The notes beneath the pieces are model-generated. The model saw only the letters and a program-made list of their open reading frames with translations, ran no database searches and was not told the origin of the DNA. A stretch of DNA of 64,000 nt, taken from contig BJKQ01000009.1 in NCBI GenBank assembly GCA_006538405.1, forward strand, positions 1,064,001 through 1,128,000, written 5' to 3'. A program made the translations under genes and the position numbers. The DNA is from Hansfordia pulvinata. Taxonomy: Eukaryota; Ascomycota; Sordariomycetes; Xylariales. This document shows, piece after piece, positions 1-10,595 of the stretch (positions within the stretch are counted from its first letter, which is position 1; each line of letters starts with the position of its first letter).

Positions 1-542
1 GGGAGCGGACATTCCGAGACGGCAGGAGCAGGAATCAGCGGGAGGGACTCAGCCAAGTGGCTAACCTGGGGTTAGTTGAATCCCGCCCGCACTCAACCGA
101 CGGCGCAACGGGTGCCTTTGGCCGATTTTGTACGATTAGCGAGAGCCGGTAGAGGAACCTAAACTAAACACTCTACTCTAATCGGAGAGACCTTATGAGG
201 TAGCTGTCGGGGCTATAGTTAGAAAGCCAACAGCGGAACGGATTCAACAAGGGATCCTGGATGCGATCGCTTCGCCGCCTTCTCTGCGTTGCGTGAAGCT
301 ACCTAACCTACTGCTAGCTGCACAACTCGTGGGTTCGATTCGATCCAGGCATACGGCCCGCCGAGCACTGCCGTCCTATTTGCGTGCTGGGCGGTCAATG
401 GCCTCCAGTCGCACCGAGTCATATAAGACCCTTGGGTAACGCCCGTTGATAATCCAGATTTCGAATTGGCCTTCACTCCCCCGTTAAGCCTCGCTTTTTT
501 TCTTGGTGTTTCTTTCGTTCACTCTCTTGCTCTCATTCGCTT

Positions 543-621
<79 letters not shown>

Positions 622-796
622 CTCTATCTCTCTCTTTGTACGAGTCCTCTGCTTTACGTCACTCACGTCACTCTCTTCCCGTCTCTTGCGGCCGGCTACA
701 CACACCTCTCTTTCTCTTCAATTCGTCATCTCCCAACACCACACCCCGTCCATCAAAGAGACTTTCGAGCGAATCAACGCCACATCCGCCGCTACG
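1..796. other. Upstream region of the first gene; no gene seen before the CT tract
   Basis: I see no supported coding region here. A TATAAG-like element lies near 422-427 and a very long CT dinucleotide tract occupies about 544-617. Together they look like the promoter and pyrimidine-rich leader of the gene starting at 797. ORFs running through the CT tract are poly-serine/leucine artefacts. Confidence 0.5.
544..617. repeat. (CT)n microsatellite
   Basis: This is an almost uninterrupted CT dinucleotide tract of about 37 units, with one TT interruption near 560. It ends about 180 bases before the start codon at 797. Long CT-rich stretches are common in fungal promoters and 5' leaders, but a tract this long is likely to be length-polymorphic. 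Confidence 0.95.
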
Positions 797-1284
797 ATGC
801 GCTCCTCCGCCTTCATCACCTTGTACCTCGCTGCTCTGGCAGCTGCCAGCTACAGCAAGTGCTGCGTCGAAGATGTAAGTCGCCTCATCCGGCCGCCCGA
901 TCCCGCTCATGAAATTGACAAACCCTCTTGTTTTTTTCTTTCCAGTGTTCCGGCTACTGCATCCCTCACCCGTCCCAGAGGCGCGGAATCAGCGTGGAGG
1001 CGGGCCCCGTCAAGGTGGACGTGGGCGACGGGCAGATCGTCGACGTCGAGGCCCCCGGCGCGGACGTGCGCGTCGGCAAGAGGAGCAGCGGCAGCGGCAG
1101 CGGCAGAAGCAAGGCCCGCCGCGACCTCATCGACGCCGGCGTCGACGCCCACGTCGGCCCCGTCGGCCTGGACGTCGGTGTCGCCGTCGGCAAGAAGAAG
1201 GCTCGCCGCGGCGCCGCCGGCTCGGGCGTCGTCTGCCCGAGCTCGCACCCCGTCGTCTGTGTTGCTGTCGAGCGCCGGGCTTGA
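797..1284 (+). CDS. Small secreted cysteine-containing protein, unknown function
   Basis: The model is two exons, 797-874 and 946-1284, around a 71-nt intron (GTAAGT donor, TTTCCAG acceptor). It joins in phase 0 and gives 138 residues. The first 18-20 residues form a typical signal peptide: MRSS, a hydrophobic core, then ALAAAS. The mature protein opens with a cysteine cluster (KCCVED then CSGYC) spanning the splice site and has two more cysteines near the C-terminus (VVCPSSHPVVCVA). The middle is a low-complexity stretch rich in Val, Asp and Gly (repeated V-D-V-G patterns) with basic Lys-Lys-Ala-Arg-Arg patches that could be Kex2-like processing sites. I do not recognise the family. Size, signal peptide and paired cysteines fit a small secreted protein, and an effector role would be speculation. 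The start is chosen because it opens the signal peptide and follows a pyrimidine-rich leader. Confidence 0.6.
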
Positions 1285-2227
1285 GAAGGGGAGGGTCGAA
1301 GGGTGTTTTTTTCCTCTTCTTCTTTTTCTGTTTTTTTTTTCCCCTTTCTTATCTTCTCTCATTCGTTCGACGGTTCTGTACGAGGGGTCTTTCGACACGA
1401 CTCTTCTACATATCCTTGTTGTACGTGTGTATTAACTAGACTGCATGGCATGGCATTGGCGAGGCGCTTCGTCTTTCAAGCGTCGCTCTGTTTCCACAAG
1501 AAATTGGAAGTACTTTTCACGAGTTGCACCGACAGAGTCGGACCTGCAAGGGTACTGTAGTCTTAGACGGCCTGACTTGGTCTTTATAATCCATTAGCCT
1601 CTATGATGCTTATCGCCCTGGTCAGCCTGGCCAGCTGTCAATAATATGCCGATTGGCCGAGGGGGGCCAGCCAAGATGTCGTCGGTTCTTTGATGGGATC
1701 TCTCTAGAAACGAAATGTCTTTTCTCATGCTGCGACTGGAGGTGCATGTACCTTAGATACATGTACATATTCGAACAAGACATCTTTCATCATCGTGCTG
1801 TCTAACTTACATGAAGTACCTACTACGAGTACCTGGTAGGTAATCTGATCATGAGGTACCTGTAGCCTACATCCACTTTCAGCACACCTGGAGATGCGCG
1901 GATGGATGCTGGCGCTGATGACGTCCAGTGGAGTGGAGGCGCCACCGGCTGCTCGCTTTAGCGGCTCATAGGGGCCCTGGGGCACCACCCGCTATATTCC
2001 TTTTCCCACCCTCCACCTCAGCTACTCGTACGTGCAACTTCATCTCCTACCCGTCATCTACCGTCCCCAGGCTCATAGCCGCGACATCCTCTCCCTTTCG
2101 GCTCGTCACCAGCATGTTACCCTCGGCGCCTCTTCTGCTGACCACTCATACACCACCCCGCGTGCATTGAAGCCAGGCTCCCACCCTGTGACGCCCTCCC
2201 GCGACCGTCATCATCACGCTATCCGCG
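1285..2227. other. Intergenic region
   Basis: This holds the T-rich 3' flank of the secreted-protein gene (about 1305-1345) and the promoter side of the GT71 gene. Two copies of the recurrent 8-mer lie at 1824-1831 and 2023-2030, among AGGTACCT-like runs at 1850-1865. No coding region is supported. Confidence 0.5.
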
Positions 2228-3796
2228 ATGCGGCGGCGACCCCTCCTGTTCCTACCCTTCGTCCTGCTCGCCGCCCTGCTCTACACATGGCGCAGAGACG
2301 CCTGGCACGTCCAGCGCCTCCCGAGCCTGGCCAGCCTGCCGCCGTCCGTCTCACAATACCTGCCCGACAAGCTGCCATCCCCTGGCCGCCCTGCCACTCA
2401 TCAGGGCAGCTATGGCTACACCGCTGGCGACAAGTACGACAACGACAAGGGTGACAACAGCTCCTCGACGGCCACGCGGCCCAACGGTAGCCCTCGGGAT
2501 GTCGCCGCCTTCTGGGCTGTCTGGGGCCAGGCCATGTACGACGCCCGCCCGCCCTCGGAGCCCATTCGCCTCTCCACCAACGCCCAGACGCTTCCGCCTC
2601 GCCCCGGCGCCGCCGCCCGCACCCCGTACAGCGACCTCGTCCGCAACAAGCATGCGTACATCGACGCCATGACCAAGGCCCACGCCGGCTTCCTCGCCAA
2701 GCTGCGCCTCCTCAGCGCCAGCACCGGCAGCAGCGTCTTCACCGGTGGCCGCGGTGTCGTCATGGTCGGCGGCGGCGAGTACTTTGGCCCGGCTATTATC
2801 GGCCTGCATATGCTGCGCCGCACTGGCAGCACGCTGCCCGTCGAGATCTTCGTCCCCGACGATGGCGAGTACGAACCTGGCGTGTGCGAGAACTATCTGC
2901 CCCAGCTCAACGCGCGCTGCGTCGTTTTGTCCCACATCCTTGACCGCGCTGGGCCCGGCGCCGCCCAGATTAACATCACCCATTACCAGCTCAAGGCCGT
3001 ATCCGCCCTTTTGTCCTCCTTCGACGAGATTCTGCTGCTCGATAGCGACAGCATTCCGTTGGTCCGCCCGGAGACCGAGCTGTTCGGCAAGGAACCCTAC
3101 GTCAGCAAGGGTTTGCTCCTGTGGCCTGACTACTGGGTGGCCTCAGAGTCCCCAAAGTTCTGGAGCATCGCGGGACTCAAAAGCTACCCTCAGGATCTGC
3201 CCGCCACGTCCAGTGAATCGGGCCAGCTGGTGCTCAACAAGAAGACCCATCTAGCCACCCTCCTGCTCGCTACCTACTACAACGTCTTCGGGCAGGATCT
3301 CTATTACCCGCTCCTCAGCCAAGGCGCTTTGGGACAAGGCGACAAGGAGACCTTTCTCGCGGCCGCCGTCGTCCTCGAGGCACCATACTACCGGGTTGTC
3401 AGCCCGCCGCATAACGTCGGGAGATGGGACGCCGGTGAGTACCGGGGCACCGCCATGGTGCAGCACCTGCCGTGGGACGACGCGGCCAAGGCGGGCAATG
3501 GCGTCGTCAAGCCGGCGACGTTGCATGCCAACACGCCCAAGATGAACGCGGGTCACCTCGTGGACGAGGGCGACCTACTCTCCAAGGAGACCTCGCCTGC
3601 AAGGCTACGGCTGCTCGGAACTAAAAAGGACCAGCTGAATCTGTTCGGTGTCGACCTCGAGGGCACCATCTGGGACCTGCTGCTGCAGACCGGTTGCGAG
3701 CTGGCCGGCGTCCTCCGTGAGTGGAAGGACCGCGAGCGCCTCTGCGAACGGCTCGAGCAGCACCACGACCAGCTCTTTGGCAAGGACGGCGTTTAG
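2228..3796 (+). CDS. GT71-family alpha-mannosyltransferase (MNN2/MNN1-like), Golgi type II membrane protein
   Basis: This is an intronless reading frame of 522 residues. A short basic N-terminus (MRRR) and one hydrophobic segment at about residues 5-21 predict a type II Golgi signal anchor, followed by a Ser/Pro-rich stem. The catalytic region carries the hallmarks of glycosyltransferase family 71: GRGVVMVGGGEYFGPA near 175-190, LPVEIFVPDDGEYE near 210-222, and a DxD-type metal/GDP-mannose site in LLLDSDSIPL at about 268-278. Downstream come LLLWPDYW and SESGQLVLNK motifs typical of MNN2-like enzymes. Family members add alpha-1,2- or alpha-1,3-mannose to N- or O-glycan chains of cell-wall proteins in the Golgi. 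I infer alpha-1,2 (MNN2-like) activity, but linkage cannot be read from the sequence. The first ATG gives the expected membrane anchor, so I keep it. Confidence 0.85.
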   Translation: MRRRPLLFLPFVLLAALLYTWRRDAWHVQRLPSLASLPPSVSQYLPDKLPSPGRPATHQGSYGYTAGDKYDNDKGDNSSSTATRPNGSPRDVAAFWAVWGQAMYDARPPSEPIRLSTNAQTLPPRPGAAARTPYSDLVRNKHAYIDAMTKAHAGFLAKLRLLSASTGSSVFTGGRGVVMVGGGEYFGPAIIGLHMLRRTGSTLPVEIFVPDDGEYEPGVCENYLPQLNARCVVLSHILDRAGPGAAQINITHYQLKAVSALLSSFDEILLLDSDSIPLVRPETELFGKEPYVSKGLLLWPDYWVASESPKFWSIAGLKSYPQDLPATSSESGQLVLNKKTHLATLLLATYYNVFGQDLYYPLLSQGALGQGDKETFLAAAVVLEAPYYRVVSPPHNVGRWDAGEYRGTAMVQHLPWDDAAKAGNGVVKPATLHANTPKMNAGHLVDEGDLLSKETSPARLRLLGTKKDQLNLFGVDLEGTIWDLLLQTGCELAGVLREWKDRERLCERLEQHHDQLFGKDGV

Positions 3797-4428
3797 GTGT
3801 ATTTATATATTCAGCTTTGCACTGTTCTTCGAAATGATACCCAGATTTTTGCTCTCTATGGGTCCACGTTGACTATTCATCTCTGCACACGCAGCTATCG
3901 CTTGTAAAGACAAGCGCTCATGTCATTACTACCTGGGCCCCGAGAATGGTGGATGAACCAGTAACCGCTTGTCTGGAGATCTGTACTCGGGACGGAGCCC
4001 ATATTTTGATCTTTTCATCAGACTTGAGAGACTCCCCAGACAGGCGAGCCTCACGACGAGAATCGAAGAGAGCCAATCAGATCACGGCGGTGCACGCAAG
4101 ACCAAAGATATCATTGTTGTCTCAAGACGATGTAGTCGGTGGCCACATGCAATCTGGGTACAGCCGGAGTCGTAGATATAAGAATGAAGATATGTCAGGG
4201 TGAGAAGATGATTGGCGTGGGAACTCTTCTCATTGTGAGGAAACGTCTCAAGGCATCGATATTCAGAAGGCCCTAAAAAAGTATAGTATGGAATCGTATT
4301 ATGGCGTTGTTTTCAGTTCAACTTTGGTCTATTTGTCCCATGAACCCAGGTTTGATGCTCTCCACAACGCCTTGCTCTCAATGGATCAAGATAGTGTTAC
4401 ATGAGGAAGGGGAAGTATGCCATCATGG
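3797..4428. other. Convergent intergenic region
   Basis: This lies between the 3' ends of the GT71 gene (+) and the secreted-protein gene (-). It contains AT-richer 3'-UTR-like sequence, including TATTTATATA just after 3796 and an A-run near 4275. No gene is supported. Confidence 0.5.
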
Positions 4429-5436
4429 CTACCGCTTCAGCTTGGCGGCCAAATGGTATTGCCACGTCTTGTCGACCATGGTCGCGCCAAGCAGCCAGCC
4501 GTGGATCTTCGCGCCTTTCAGAGTGTGCGACCTCTGCTGGACGAGCAGATTGATGGCGAAGCCCGACTGGGTACCGGCGAGCTTCTTCATAAACTTCTTG
4601 TCTTTTTCCCCGTCGACTTCCACCGAGACGGTGTCTTCGTCAACCCTGCCCTTTTTGAGGTCCTTCTTCAGGTCCTTGTTGATCTTGTCCTTGAAGATCT
4701 TGTTGGCCTCTCCCGCAATGGCGCTGTCCGAGTTCTTGGTGATGTACGTCATCCCAAAGATTTGCACGTCGTCCAATATCCCGTTTCTGGGCTTCCACAC
4801 GTATTTGACGCCGTAGTCGATGAACTTGGCCAGTCCGAAGTCCAAATGCCCCTGCGCCTGTATCATGTCGACGCTGTGGGCTGTTTTTGGGTCAGTATCT
4901 CTGTTTCTTGCCTTTTTTTGGTCCTGTCAGGGATCTTTCAACATACCGAGGTTGGCGTGGATAAGAACACTCTTCAGGTTTTCGTCGTAAAACGAGGTGC
5001 ACAGGTTGAGATACTGGACATTGGTCTGCTTCTGCCAGATGGACAAGGTGCCCTTGGTGGGCATCTTGAGTTTCCTGCCGCCGGGTGCCTTCGTCGATAT
5101 CACCTGCTTCTCGTACCAGCTGCCTCCCGCACGGGGCTTGCTGTCGCTCGGCAGCTGCGCCAGCCACCCGGGCTCCCCGTCGAGCTCTTCTCCGCCCTCC
5201 GGCACAGGCTGCAGGTTGTATTTCACCTTCAGTTGCTCCATCGTCATGGACGCCGCGCGGAAGCCGTGCACGCCGAGGAAGCTCTCCTTGTTGGTGTCCG
5301 CCTTCGGCGCGCCCTGGGCCCGGGCCCGGGCTGGGGACACCGCGTCGCCCGCGCCCTGGAGCGGAGACGCGGCCGCAAGAGCCGCCCAGCAGGGCACCAG
5401 CGAGGCGGCGACGGCGAGGTAGCGCATGGTGACCAT
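4429..5436 (-). CDS. Secreted lysine-rich protein, unknown function
   Basis: There are two exons on the minus strand, 5436-4947 and 4880-4429. The 66-nt intron (GTATGT donor, AACAG acceptor) has been checked for phase and gives 313 residues. The ATG at 5436 (MVTMRYLAV...) or the one three codons later at 5427 opens a clear signal peptide ending around ALAAASP. A Gly/Pro/Ala-rich linker follows. A folded-looking region then has several Trp and aromatic residues (SIWQKQTNVQYLNLC, SFYDENLKSVLIHANLAHS). The C-terminal half has a highly charged lysine-rich stretch (KDKINKDLKKDLKKG). I do not recognise a domain. The high lysine content and secretion signal suggest an extracellular or cell-wall protein, but no function can be assigned. 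A closer acceptor, CACAG at 4876-4874, is rejected because it puts a stop in frame. Confidence 0.65.
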
Positions 5437-8020
5437 TGTTTGGCTCCAGTGTGTGAGTTGAGCCTTTTCTCTTCCCCTCCTCCCGTCCTGAGATACACCT
5501 AATGCGGTGCAAGCCTCGTAATCGGTGATGTGGAAGATAAGTGTACCCAGGCTGGATAGAGCGGAATCGGACGGCAAAGGCGTGAAGCGGCCCGGGGCCG
5601 GGGCGGGGGGGCTACTTGTAATTCTCCCTCGTTGGTCGCTCAGGATGTCGCCTCTTTGCGCCTGGCAATGCTCTTTTTTGCCCCCCAAAGCCTACTACCC
5701 AGCCCACTACCTCATGGGGTGCAGACGGAGCCAGGCTGGATGGGTTGGTTGCTTGAAGCGGCAGTATCGCGACCCCAAGGAATTAGGCTGGCGAGTGTCG
5801 CCGCCTCGTCGCCGCCTCGTCGCCGCCGGCTGCTGACGTTGACAACTGGAGGTCTCGGCAGGTACCGCTCGGCTTTGTATCCCAAACACCTCATGACCTG
5901 AGGTACGAGTAATGTCCGGTACCTTACTTTCATCACGACCCATGGAAGCTGCGATCGATGGGCTGCCACTGCCGCCGCCGAGCTTGTGACCAAAACAATT
6001 GAAGTAAACCCTGGGATTTAGCGAGGAAGCAACAGCCCAAGTGCCACCTGACTTCGAGGTCGAAACCCCGGTTTCGCCCCCCGCCAGCAACACAACCCTA
6101 CCCACACACCATGCGGAATTGCCGCCCGGCGCCAGGGAAGCGCAGATCACCGCCAGCCTTTGCATTCATCCCAACCACCATCCCAGGTCAGACAAATCAG
6201 TCCCGCCGTGGTGGCGGCCACGCGCCACCAGCTCGAGTCGTCCGAGACCCAGCCTCGCCTCAGCGGCGTGCTTCACCTTGGCTTTCCTCTCGTCAGCCCC
6301 TCCCCTCCCCATTTCGATGAAATCCAATCGTCTCCCGCGGCATCGCGAGCCCGAGCCGCCCTGGCCTAGCAATGGCGCCCGTTGTGCCGGAGAGGCTCGC
6401 TCGCTCCCTTGAGGGTGATATACACCTACCCAGGTTCGCAACACGCAGCGCCAGAAACAACCGAGCCGGCGCGCGCAACCCGGGCGTGAGTGCCCCTTCA
6501 CTCCGTCCTCAGTTCGCCACCACCTCGGGGTGCCCTCTCCTGCTGGTGGCGCACACAATCGGCCTGCCGCGCCCTGACACCCCCAAAAGAGACCAAAGAG
6601 ACTCGAGGACAACCGTCCGGTCCAGAGTGAACTGCCCTCCGCCTCGCAAAGTGGTACGTCTCGGGCTTTGCCTCTCCTCTTCCCCCAAGATGGCCGACTT
6701 CGTGGCCCGTACGAGGCTAGGTGCAGACAGAGTGCGCTTCTCGGTGCGGCGCAGAAAGGGAGCACCATTCACATTCCCTATTTTGAACAGAATGTGCCTG
6801 CTCAGGCACCGCAGTGACTCAAGTTTGCTCGGCTGCGCCTCTATTCACTTGACGCATATGGCCAACTGCACATAGACCAGTCATCTCTGTTCTATGGAAA
6901 GCCATCTGCATCTATGAGAAGACTCCATGAAGCCCCCAAGTCGGAAGACGCATCATCGTGCTTCCCACACAGCCGCGGCCCAAGATGCCGCAAATCTTCA
7001 CGGCTTCACGTATGACCTTGCCTCGACCCGTCACAAGCATTCATACGGCTGCCTTGATTACTCCATTAAGTGGCCGAGCCATATCTCCCCTACAGCTGCT
7101 ACTGTAGCTGATGCTGAACGTGCTCTATCTTCTGCTTCTTGTGTCGTCGCATCTGCTGTCTTGGTGCTGCTGCTCACCCCGCCTCGACTGAAGCGGGGAC
7201 TGCAACTCATCCCGTATCGGCGACAGCTCCGCGGCGGCACCGCCGCCGCAGTTGCCCACTGTTGCGCGTGGCGCTAAGTCAAACCAGATGCTCCATTTGA
7301 TGCATCCGGAAACTCCGTGAGGAGCCTACTTTGCCGGGGAGCGGGGACCAGTCAGCCTGTCCTGGCTTTTGCCCGTCGTCCTCGGTTCGTTCGTGCTGCT
7401 GCCTCTTCCGTGTGTGGAAGAGACCAGGTCAGGCATCAAGGTAGGCAGAAGAGATGCTCAAGGGGTCAGGAGGGACGACCCCGAGTCGGACGAGACAGTC
7501 AATGGTGGTAAGCAGGGCCAGAAGTGACTGTAGATCTGCCCAGAAGACGGCATGCACTGAGCCCAATGTACGGGTTTCCAGAAAGTGGCCTTTGGCAAGG
7601 AGAGCATGGAACTTACCATCGGACGTCAGAGGCTGGCGCAAGGAGAGGTAGCCGCGGGGTCAGTCCCGGCGTTTAAGGAGTAATGCGCTAGAATGGCCAT
7701 CGCATTCCCTGGGCGAGTGGGCTGAATCTACCTCTCTGGGGAGACTTTACGTTGGCCATGGTCGAATGCCCCTCCAAGGATGTTCGCGCACTCACCCGTA
7801 TGGAACGTCATGTGGCTACCTACCTTAGTTAGGTACTTGATTTGAAGGCAAAGAGATATCGGCTGTGCGACTTCGATTCGGCTTTCATGTGCGTGATGCC
7901 CCCACCACTGGACTCCTGCAGGTATGAGGCTTGTCTTCATAGTGGCATGGCATAACCTCTTGTTGAAAGGGTTCAGTATTGTCTTAACGACTCGTTTCAA
8001 CAACTAGCACTCAGAAAACG
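5437..8020. other. Gene-poor intergenic region
   Basis: I found no reading frame with recognisable protein character in these 2.6 kb. ORFs here are short, compositionally biased and overlap one another. One TACGAGTA 8-mer is at 5904-5911, and GCCGCCTCGTC repeats lie near 5800-5830. A TACCTTAGTTAGGTAC-type palindromic run is at 7820-7835. Confidence 0.4.
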
Positions 8021-8111
8021 GGTGTCATCGTCTAGTGGTTAGGACACCACGTTGTGGTGACCATAAGGTCTCAGTCCCGTGGAAACCTGGGTTCGATTCC
8101 CAGTGACGCCA
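8021..8111 (+). tRNA. tRNA-His(GTG) with a 19-nt intron
   Basis: The cloverleaf closes well. The acceptor stem GGTGTCA pairs with TGACGCC, including one G-T pair, and the discriminator is A at 8111. The D-arm is GTCT...GGAC, the anticodon stem CCACG pairs with CGTGG, and the T-arm CTGGG-TTCGATT-CCCAG is canonical. The anticodon loop reads TTGTGG followed by C once a 19-nt intron (8058-8076) is removed at the standard position one base 3' of the anticodon. The anticodon GTG (8054-8056) decodes histidine. The mature length is 72 nt before CCA addition. Confidence 0.93.
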
Positions 8112-8150
8112 AACGCGTCTACCCGCCCAGATCCTCTGGATCTGGCCATC

Positions 8151-8157
8151 TTTTTTT
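8151..8157 (+). terminator. RNA polymerase III terminator
   Basis: A run of seven T residues lies about 40 bases beyond the tRNA-His 3' end. This is the usual Pol III termination signal. Confidence 0.7.
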
Positions 8158-9503
8158 GCCTCCTTTCCATGTCAGAAGCTGAATCGATCACTCCCTATAG
8201 AGATTGATTCGTGTTGTCTTACCTTGTTGACGAAGGAAGGGTTCATTTTTCTCGGTCCAATGCTTGGCACCTCAATGTTAATGTTGAAGCCAGTCACTAA
8301 ATGTTGGAACGAGCAAACCTCGCTGTGTAAGCAAGCAAATCAAGTTGCCTATATACCTGCAAGAACTGTGGTGTGCATTTGGTTTTAACGCAAGACAAAA
8401 CGCTGCCCTCGATTTCTCCCGGTATTGTCGCTGGCTCAGGAGTACACATCGTCTCCCTCTCGAACGTGGGCTTTGAAAGACCATTGCCTGGAGCCTCTTT
8501 GGGAGCGCGACCGAGCGCTGCGGACAACAGTGCTCCGTGCCTCAATATTGTAGGCCGGGGGGTCGTGTGCGAGATCGGCGACGCTAGGATAAGAATAATT
8601 ATCTTGTCGCGGAAACCCTGGATTGTGGTCATAGTGTGCAGTGGCTAGCTACGAGTACCCGCCGCTTCGATGCGTGCTGCTGCTGCGTGCTGCATGCCCT
8701 CCAGCGCGTCATTTTGCAGTGGCCGTGCTGCCCCGCCCTCGGTCTATTGCGACATCAATCGGGCGGACCGGCTGTGCTGCTATCGTCTGCAGCGGGCATC
8801 CGTTTTCCGTAAGGGCGCAGAAGAGGGGCAGAGCAGAACCGAACAGGCCAGGGCACGCAGGGCAAGGGTCGGGGTAGGTGGGGCAGGTTGGCACCACCCA
8901 AATTCTGCGCAGCAAACCTGGCCAGGCAATGGCCAGAGAGGTCTCTCGGCCCCTCGTCCGCTCTCCATGCCCTCGTGCGTGTCGGGCGTGCGTCCAATTG
9001 TGTTGTGGCTGGCCTGATACAGGTGAGTCGAGCCTGCTTCAAGAGACTCGGCGAGTGCCGCGTCCGTACCGTGCGAGGCACCTAGATCGCTTGATCCAGC
9101 CGGGCCACCGTCTGCGCTTGAGCAATGACGCCGACGTCTCGGGCGCTGCCACAGAACCTGGAGCACTGTCGCAGATCCCTGACTGTCCATCGGCATGTCC
9201 ATTATCCCAAACCAACACAAATATGCATTGCTCTGTCAAGGGTCATCGACCCCGGGCCGTCCACGCCCGTCCACGCCGTCCACGAGCAGAGCCTATTCGG
9301 TCGACCCGTCCCTCAAGTGAAACATGAATCGCAAATCTCGCGGCCAAATGGCGCTGTGGGTTCTAGAGCGTGACAATGAGCTTCGGAGTTTTGAGGAATG
9401 GAACCCGGTCTTCCGCGCAACTTGCTGCTCGTAGGTATTCAGTCCAGACTGAACCCAGTACAAGTTGTAGCTTGCGCGGGTAAGTGCGGACGCGCTTTCT
9501 GGC
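8158..9503. other. Intergenic region
   Basis: No supported gene lies between the tRNA and the 3' end of the NMN adenylyltransferase gene. A TACGAGTA 8-mer is at 8650-8657. The overlapping ORFs on both strands look like GC-rich background. Confidence 0.4.
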
Positions 9504-10595
9504 TCAGTTGGCAACCTTTTGCTTCTCCTTCTCCTTCGGCCTGACGGCGTCGTCGTCCATGTAGAGATTGTTCGCCTCAATGTATTGAATGACCGGGTGG
9601 GGGATGAGATACTGGATGCTCATGCTTCGCTTGAGGAACAGCCTGATCTTGGTGCTGCTGACGTCGTTGGTGATACCCTGGGAGATGACGTGGATGTTGT
9701 CTTCCCACGGCTGCAGACTCGCGAGGGCTTCGTCCATGTCGGTTCCAGTGCGGTCGACAATCATGGCGCCGAAGCTCCCCAGGATGTGGTCGAGATCCTT
9801 CTCGGCCCAGACGCCGGGCGTGGACATGGTGCCGATGAGGTCAGCGCCGGCAAGCAGCATGATCTTGACCGGTCGGCGGTGAGTGCCGTCCGCGCTCAGG
9901 ACGCCGCCAATGTTGTGGTTGATTTCCTGCTCGAAGTGGTCGAGCACCTGGGCAGTGGGCTTGTACTCAGGCTGAATGGCCTCCCAAGGGTCGACCATGA
10001 GCCACTGTGACGTCTCTTCTGCGGCCAAGTCGCACATGCGTACTCTGCAGAGCGGGCGGGTCCGCATTAGCCCGAGGACCACGACACAGTGCAGTGTGCG
10101 CGAACGCTCGCATGCGTGCGTGCATCGGCACCTGGGGATTTCAGAAAGCCACTGACCTATGGACGGAGGAGGCCAGGCCGGCCTTTTTGTACGCATCCGA
10201 CACGGGCGACAAGTAGCCACCAACGACCTCGTACTGTGTGTTCATGCGCGCATAGTCGTTTGCCATCTCAAACATTCGGAGATGTAGAAAAGCTGAAGAC
10301 TTGTCAGCAACTCGGCTGGCTGAAAATGGAAACAAAGCGGCGCCCTCTCGTGGGCATGCGACCGGGAGGGAATGCCGCGGCGCGGAATCGGCACGGAGAA
10401 ACGCTACAAGGCGGGGGCGAGGGCGAGAAAAGACTTACTGATAGGGGAGAAAGAGCCGCAAGCGACGAGAACCAGGGGGATGCGGTTGGGATCGGTCTGT
10501 TGGGCCCGCAGGCGGTGGGCGGGAAACGAGTAGTTATCGAGGGTCATGGTGGAAGCGGGCGAGCCGTGGGCGGAGTTGGGGCTGAGAGTAGACAT
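9504..10595 (-). CDS. Nicotinamide/nicotinate-nucleotide adenylyltransferase (NMNAT, NMA1/NMA2 type)
   Basis: There are three exons on the minus strand, 10595-10439, 10292-10157 and 10044-9504, giving 277 residues. Donors are GTAAGT and GTCAGT, acceptors are TTCAG and TGCAG, and both junctions are in phase. The enzyme transfers AMP from ATP to NMN or nicotinate mononucleotide to make NAD or its deamido form. The nucleotidyltransferase signature GSFSPIT...HLRMFEMA is assembled across the first intron (its Thr codon is split there). It supplies the ATP-binding GxFxP motif and the HxRMFE helix. The C-terminal SSTKIRLF segment (ISSTxxR motif) binds the ATP phosphates. The block KIMLLAGADLIGTMSTPGVW is characteristic of eukaryotic NMNATs. 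The N-terminal 30 or so residues are a variable extension. The lysine-rich tail (RPKEKEKQKVAN) may aid nuclear location, as in yeast Nma1/Nma2, which is inference. The start at 10595 is the ATG closest to the conserved domain that keeps a plausible leader. Confidence 0.93.

Noticed and set aside
320..350. GGTTCGATTC sequence resembling a tRNA T-loop
   Set aside because: The flanking sequence does not form a T-stem, anticodon arm or acceptor stem.
503..1435. 310-residue open frame through the CT tract on the plus strand
   Set aside because: It is poly-Ser/Leu from the microsatellite and ignores the clear GTAAGT...CAG intron used by the secreted-protein gene.
4874..4881. Nearer acceptor CACAG for the intron of the secreted lysine-rich protein
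   Set aside because: Using it gives an immediate in-frame stop; the AACAG acceptor at 4882-4881 keeps the frame.
4417..5502. 361-residue plus-strand frame
   Set aside because: It is antisense to the two-exon secreted-protein gene, whose signal peptide and in-phase intron make the minus strand the coding one.
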